Part shown: positions 5,371 to 7,752 of the stretch, piece after piece | Numbering within the stretch: position 1 is the first letter of the stretch | How the letters are laid out: each line of letters begins with the position of its first letter | NCBI GenBank assembly: GCA_035689095.1 | Contig: DASSMB010000207.1 | Span: 1 to 7,752 of the forward strand | Direction of reading: 5' to 3' | Origin: JACDDK01 sp035689095 | GTDB lineage: Bacteria > Actinomycetota > Rubrobacteria > Rubrobacterales > Rubrobacteraceae | Length of the DNA: 7,752 bases | The notes under the pieces: generated by a model | The model's input: only the letters and a program-made list of their open reading frames with translations | Database searches by the model: none | Told to the model about the DNA's origin: nothing | Program-made: the position numbers and the translations under genes

Positions 5371-5651
5371 ATACTATCCCCTTTTACACGAAGGCATCTA
5401 GCACGTCCTGCGTTCTTGCTGGTCCGCGCCGAGCGGGATGGCGATCAAGGGTTGGTAAGGCACTAAAGCGCAGGGGGCGGAATGCCTTTCCGTCCCGGCC
5501 CGCAAGCGATAAGCGAAACGGGTCCTATCCGGTTGGCGCGGCCGAGAGTGATTCGGTGACGTTCGCGCCGACGATGCGCCCGCGAGCCAAGCTGGTTCAA
5601 GCTTCTAGAAGGTTCCAGGGTGTCCCTGGGGACAGCTACACACTCCAGCTA
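5371..5651. other. Gap without a supported gene
   Basis: No frame on either strand here combines a start, a ribosome site and protein-like sequence. The gap holds a plus-strand hairpin-forming stretch at 5474-5496 (GGG-G-CGGAA against TTCCG-T-CCC with one G-U pair, loop TGCCT) and the hairpin at 5615-5629. A possible TAGTAT -10 box for the small gene lies at its left end. Confidence 0.5.
5615..5634 (-). terminator. Stem-loop downstream of the ferredoxin gene
   Basis: CCAGGG and CCCTGG (5615-5620 and 5624-5629) form a 6-bp stem with a three-base loop, 22 bases after the ferredoxin stop. The overlapping near-palindrome TGTCCC/GGGACA (5621-5634) competes for the same bases. There is no U-tract, so termination is only a possibility. 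Confidence 0.3.
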
Positions 5652-5921
5652 CTATCTATCCAGCACCACATCCGAAAGCGGGCTGCCGATGCAGATGAGG
5701 CGCCAGCCCTGCTCCAGATCAAGGTCGTCCAGCGCGAAGGCGAGCTCCTGGTCCATCTCGCCCTCGAGGCACTTTACGATACAGGTGGTGCAGGTGCCGC
5801 CGCGGCAGTGGTAGGGGAGTATGAGCCCAGCTTCTTCGGCTTTTTCGAGGATGTACTCGTCCTCGGCGCACTCTATGGTGACGCCCCTGCGCCGAAAGGT
5901 TACCTTGTGGGTCTTCGCCAT
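5652..5921 (-). CDS. Plant-type 2Fe-2S ferredoxin
   Basis: A soluble one-electron carrier of 89 residues with the plant/cyanobacterial ferredoxin fold. The cluster ligands are clear: Cys39, Cys44 and Cys47 in C-R-G-G-T-C-T-T-C (C-x4-C-x2-C) and Cys77 in R-L-I-C-I-G. The flanking L-P-Y-H-C and the acidic C-terminal half (L-D-D-L-D-L-E) are typical of the family and suit docking to a reductase or oxygenase. The length is normal and there is no export signal, so it should act in the cytoplasm. The ATG at 5921 has AGGAG four bases upstream. It stands alone: the next gene on its strand is 281 bases downstream and no reductase or oxygenase partner is visible, although a monooxygenase fragment occurs at the right end of the window. 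Two extra cysteines (18 and 51) are not cluster ligands by position. Confidence 0.93.
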   Translation of the reverse strand: MAKTHKVTFRRRGVTIECAEDEYILEKAEEAGLILPYHCRGGTCTTCIVKCLEGEMDQELAFALDDLDLEQGWRLICIGSPLSDVVLDR

Positions 5922-6243
5922 GTCTCTCCTATTGACCGTTGTGTACTCCTGATCCTTTTAGCACATCGGAGGGGTGATCGATCCGGATAGCGCCCCTGGC
6001 CCCGGCGAGCTGTCCCCGCGATTCTCCGGCGAATTAACCGACAGCATTACAATGGACTCGAAGGCGATGACCACCATGCGCCCGCTTGGGAGCGCTTCGA
6101 AGCACACGTTCGCGGAAGCCCCGAACCAGATGCCGCAACCGGCGAGAGAGGAACGCGCCAGTGAAGATGCACCCCCTCCGGCGCGTTGTGCCCTACGTTC
6201 CAGGTCCTTCGGGATCTTCGCGGTCGTGACGCTACGCTCGGCT

Positions 6244-6274
6244 TTGATGGCTGACTCCCCGCGAAAGCTACAAT
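6244..6274 (+). promoter_or_regulatory. Candidate dipeptidase promoter
   Basis: TTGATG (6244-6249) and TACAAT (6269-6274) are separated by 19 bases, slightly long. CTACAAT recurs exactly 30 bases further on (6298-6304), where a second start could lie, though with no clear -35. Confidence 0.35.
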
Positions 6275-6299
6275 ACCAGGCCATCAGCTTCATGGCTCT

Positions 6300-6317
6300 A
6301 CAATCGCGCGAGATTGT
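6300..6317. promoter_or_regulatory. Inverted repeat upstream of the dipeptidase
   Basis: ACAATC and GATTGT are perfect 6-bp arms around GCGCGA, and the centre TCGCGCGA (6304-6311) is itself a palindrome. It overlaps the second TACAAT box, 25 bases before the start codon, and could be an operator or a leader hairpin. Confidence 0.3.
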
Positions 6318-6341
6318 GTCATCAAAGAGAAGGATGCTCGT

Positions 6342-7388
6342 ATGGGTCGTAATGTATTTCCGGTCGTGTTCGATGGACACAACGATGTACTTCTAAGGCT
6401 CGGTGGGCCGGACGGAGGCGGACCCGACGCATTCTTCGAGCGCGGTGACCAGGGACACCTGGACCTGCCTCGGGCGCGGGAGGGGGGTTTCGGGGGCGGC
6501 TTCTTTGCCGTCTGGGTTCCCTCGCCTAGAGAGCCGTCGCCCGAACCAACTCCGAGAGGGCTTCCACCCGCACTCGATGCCGCGTACGCGCTGCGCCGCA
6601 CGATAGCCGATACGGCCATGTTATTCAGGATCGAGGACCGCTCGGACGGGAGGTTCCGCATCGTCCGCACCGCCGCCGAACTGCGGCGGTGTCTGGACGA
6701 AGAGGTAATGGCGGCGGTGCTCCACATGGAGGGCGCCGACGCGATCGATACCGACCTCGACGCGCTGCACGTGCTCTACCGGGCGGGGCTGCGCTCGTTG
6801 GGCCTCGTCTGGGGCCGTCCGAACGCTTTTGCCGAGGGGGTCGCCGTACACTTTCGGCGCTCGCCGGATACGGGGCCGGGGCTAACCGAAGCCGGTAGGG
6901 AGTTGGTCCGGGCCTGCAACAGACTCCGCATCATGATCGATGTGTCCCACCTGAACGAGCGAGGCTTCTGGGACGTGGCGGCTCTCACGGACGCCCCGCT
7001 CGTTGCGACCCACTCCAACGCTTACGCCCTCTGCGCCTCCACCCGAAACCTCACGGACCCGCAGCTCGACGCCATAGCCGCCTCCGACGGAATGGTCGGC
7101 CTCAACTTCGCGGTCAACTTCCTCCGAGAGGATGCGGCGCGGAACGCAAGCACCCCCCTTGAAGTGATGGTCCGGCAGATCGACTATCTCGTAGAGCGAG
7201 TCGGGATCGACGGGGTCGGCTTCGGCTCCGACTTCGATGGCGTTTTGATCTCGCGTGAGATAGGTGATGTGTCGGGCCTGCCGGGGCTGATGTCAGCGCT
7301 CAGGGACCGGGGCTACGACGACCAGGCGCTCCGAAAGCTCGCTCACGAGAATTGGGTCCGTGTCCTGCGCAAGACCTGGGGCGAGTAG
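6342..7388 (+). CDS. Membrane dipeptidase family (M19) metallopeptidase
   Basis: This is a two-zinc TIM-barrel dipeptidase of peptidase family M19 (renal dipeptidase type), which cleaves dipeptides, in some members those with a C-terminal D-residue. The 348 residues hold all expected metal and active-site positions: His13 and Asp15 in D-G-H-N-D, bridging Glu130 in H-M-E-G-A-D, His203 in D-V-S-H, His224 in A-T-H-S-N and Asp297 in G-S-D-F-D-G. The family stretch G-L-T-E-A-G-R-E-L-V (180-189) is also present. Length is normal and no signal peptide or anchor is visible, as is usual for bacterial members, so it is probably cytoplasmic. The ATG at 6342 has AAGGA seven bases upstream. It is the only complete plus-strand gene here. 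The natural substrate cannot be told from the sequence, and the neighbours give no pathway. Confidence 0.93.
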   Translation: MGRNVFPVVFDGHNDVLLRLGGPDGGGPDAFFERGDQGHLDLPRAREGGFGGGFFAVWVPSPREPSPEPTPRGLPPALDAAYALRRTIADTAMLFRIEDRSDGRFRIVRTAAELRRCLDEEVMAAVLHMEGADAIDTDLDALHVLYRAGLRSLGLVWGRPNAFAEGVAVHFRRSPDTGPGLTEAGRELVRACNRLRIMIDVSHLNERGFWDVAALTDAPLVATHSNAYALCASTRNLTDPQLDAIAASDGMVGLNFAVNFLREDAARNASTPLEVMVRQIDYLVERVGIDGVGFGSDFDGVLISREIGDVSGLPGLMSALRDRGYDDQALRKLAHENWVRVLRKTWGE

Positions 7389-7752
7389 ACCGACTCCGCC
7401 TCTCAACTGTCTCGCGCCGAGATAGCCTCTCCACACCCGGCCGCGCGAAAGCTCAAGCCCGTCTTCGTGCCGCTGCTCTTCAGGCTCCTGTCGAATGTGC
7501 CGCCCCTCAGGAGACGGGTCTTCTGGCTCCTCTCCCAGCTCTGGACCAACTACCGCGAGAGCCCGGCCATTATGGGGCCCGACGGGCAGGTTGCGAGAGC
7601 CGGCGACCGTGCCCCTTACGGCTTCTTCGAGGCCGGCCCGGAGGCCGGCAAGAGCATCTTCGAAACGCTCGGAGACCTGGACCACCATCTGCTCCTCTTC
7701 GAGGGGCTTGAACCGGATCCCAGGCTGGAGGCGGCGCGGGAGGAGATCGAGG
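7389..7752 (+). pseudogene. C-terminal part of an FAD-dependent monooxygenase (PheA/TfdB type), apparently 5'-truncated, runs off the window
   Basis: The frame immediately after the dipeptidase TAG, in the same phase, stays open for 121 codons to the window edge. It looks like the region before and into the C-terminal thioredoxin-like domain of flavin aromatic hydroxylases: an S-P-H-P-A-A-R segment near residue 15, an amphipathic stretch leading to L-W-T-N-Y-R-E-S-P (51-59), then G-D-R-A-P (72-76) and H-H-L-L-L-F (about 100). The FAD-binding domain with its G-x-G-x-x-G motif, normally some 350 residues before this point, is absent because the intact dipeptidase occupies that space. There is no convincing start: GTG at 7467 and ATG at 7572 both lack a ribosome site. 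A 5' deletion that joined it to the dipeptidase is the simplest reading; a stand-alone C-terminal domain or a read-through product is possible. Family assignment is from pattern recognition. Confidence 0.6.

Larger units (their letters stand above)
5922..6341. other. 420-base gap between the divergent ferredoxin and dipeptidase genes, no supported gene
   Basis: Two long open frames lie antiparallel here, one on the plus strand from a GTG at 5974 to 6396 and one on the minus strand from 6380 to 5958. Neither resembles a known family, the plus-strand GTG has its GGAGG only a base or two away, and both run into the dipeptidase start. Mutually open antiparallel frames are common in GC-rich DNA. 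The stretch could be regulatory DNA or a decayed gene. It ends in the promoter-like elements listed for the dipeptidase. Confidence 0.5.

Noticed and set aside
5530..5600. Short minus-strand frame A-R-G-R-I-V-G-A-N-V-T-E-S-L
   Set aside because: It looked protein-like, but it is only about 20 codons from a TTG without a ribosome site and ends quickly; no family match came to mind.
5556..5990. 144-codon plus-strand frame over the ferredoxin
   Set aside because: It lies opposite the ferredoxin with its four cluster cysteines and has no recognisable domain or ribosome site.
7293..7688. 131-codon minus-strand frame and 7352-7711 plus-strand frame at the right end
   Set aside because: Both are shadows of the dipeptidase 3' end and of the monooxygenase tail. 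Only the phase continuing the dipeptidase gives family motifs such as G-D-R-A-P.
1..7752. tRNA or rRNA genes, CRISPR arrays, insertion sequences
   Set aside because: I saw no tRNA T-loop consensus in a cloverleaf context, no spaced direct repeats and no transposase motifs or terminal inverted repeats.

Overview
The window looks like chromosomal DNA from a GC-rich actinobacterium, perhaps a deep-branching one such as Rubrobacter. This rests on GC-rich codon choice, several GTG and TTG starts behind clear GGAGG-type ribosome binding sites, and a ClpC1-like ATPase. The genus is an inference and was not tested.

Left half (about 1-3000, all minus strand): a PQQ (pyrroloquinoline quinone) module. 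Read in the direction of transcription it contains a small cupredoxin-like protein (2760-2293), a PQQ-dependent alcohol dehydrogenase (2265-574), the 31-residue PQQ precursor peptide PqqA (383-288, easily missed because of its size) and the first 59 codons of PqqB (179 to the window edge). The module therefore encodes a quinoprotein, a partner protein and the start of the pathway for its cofactor. The dehydrogenase carries the Asp-Tyr-Asp motif typical of lanthanide-dependent enzymes. Neither it nor the cupredoxin-like protein has a visible signal peptide, and the cupredoxin-like protein has lost most of the usual copper ligands. Two tandem minus-strand promoters, one with an operator-like inverted repeat over its -35 box, lie upstream. 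Strong hairpins without U-tracts lie after the dehydrogenase and between pqqA and pqqB.

Middle (about 3000-5950, all minus strand): an Hsp100/Clp ATPase with two AAA+ modules but no N-domain, a shortened middle domain and no recognisable ClpP-docking tripeptide (4980-3022); a small unrecognised protein of 61-71 residues (ending at 5155); and a plant-type 2Fe-2S ferredoxin (5921-5652). Hairpins follow the clp gene and the small gene.

Right end (about 5950-7752, plus strand): a 420-base stretch with no supported gene, then an intact M19-family membrane dipeptidase (6342-7388). Directly after its TAG stop, in the same frame, comes the C-terminal part of a flavin-dependent monooxygenase of the phenol hydroxylase type, with no visible start or FAD-binding domain. 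It is probably a 5'-truncated remnant and runs off the window.

The strongest points for follow-up are the possible lanthanide-type, apparently cytoplasmic PQQ dehydrogenase with its ligand-depleted cupredoxin partner, and the N-domain-less Clp ATPase.
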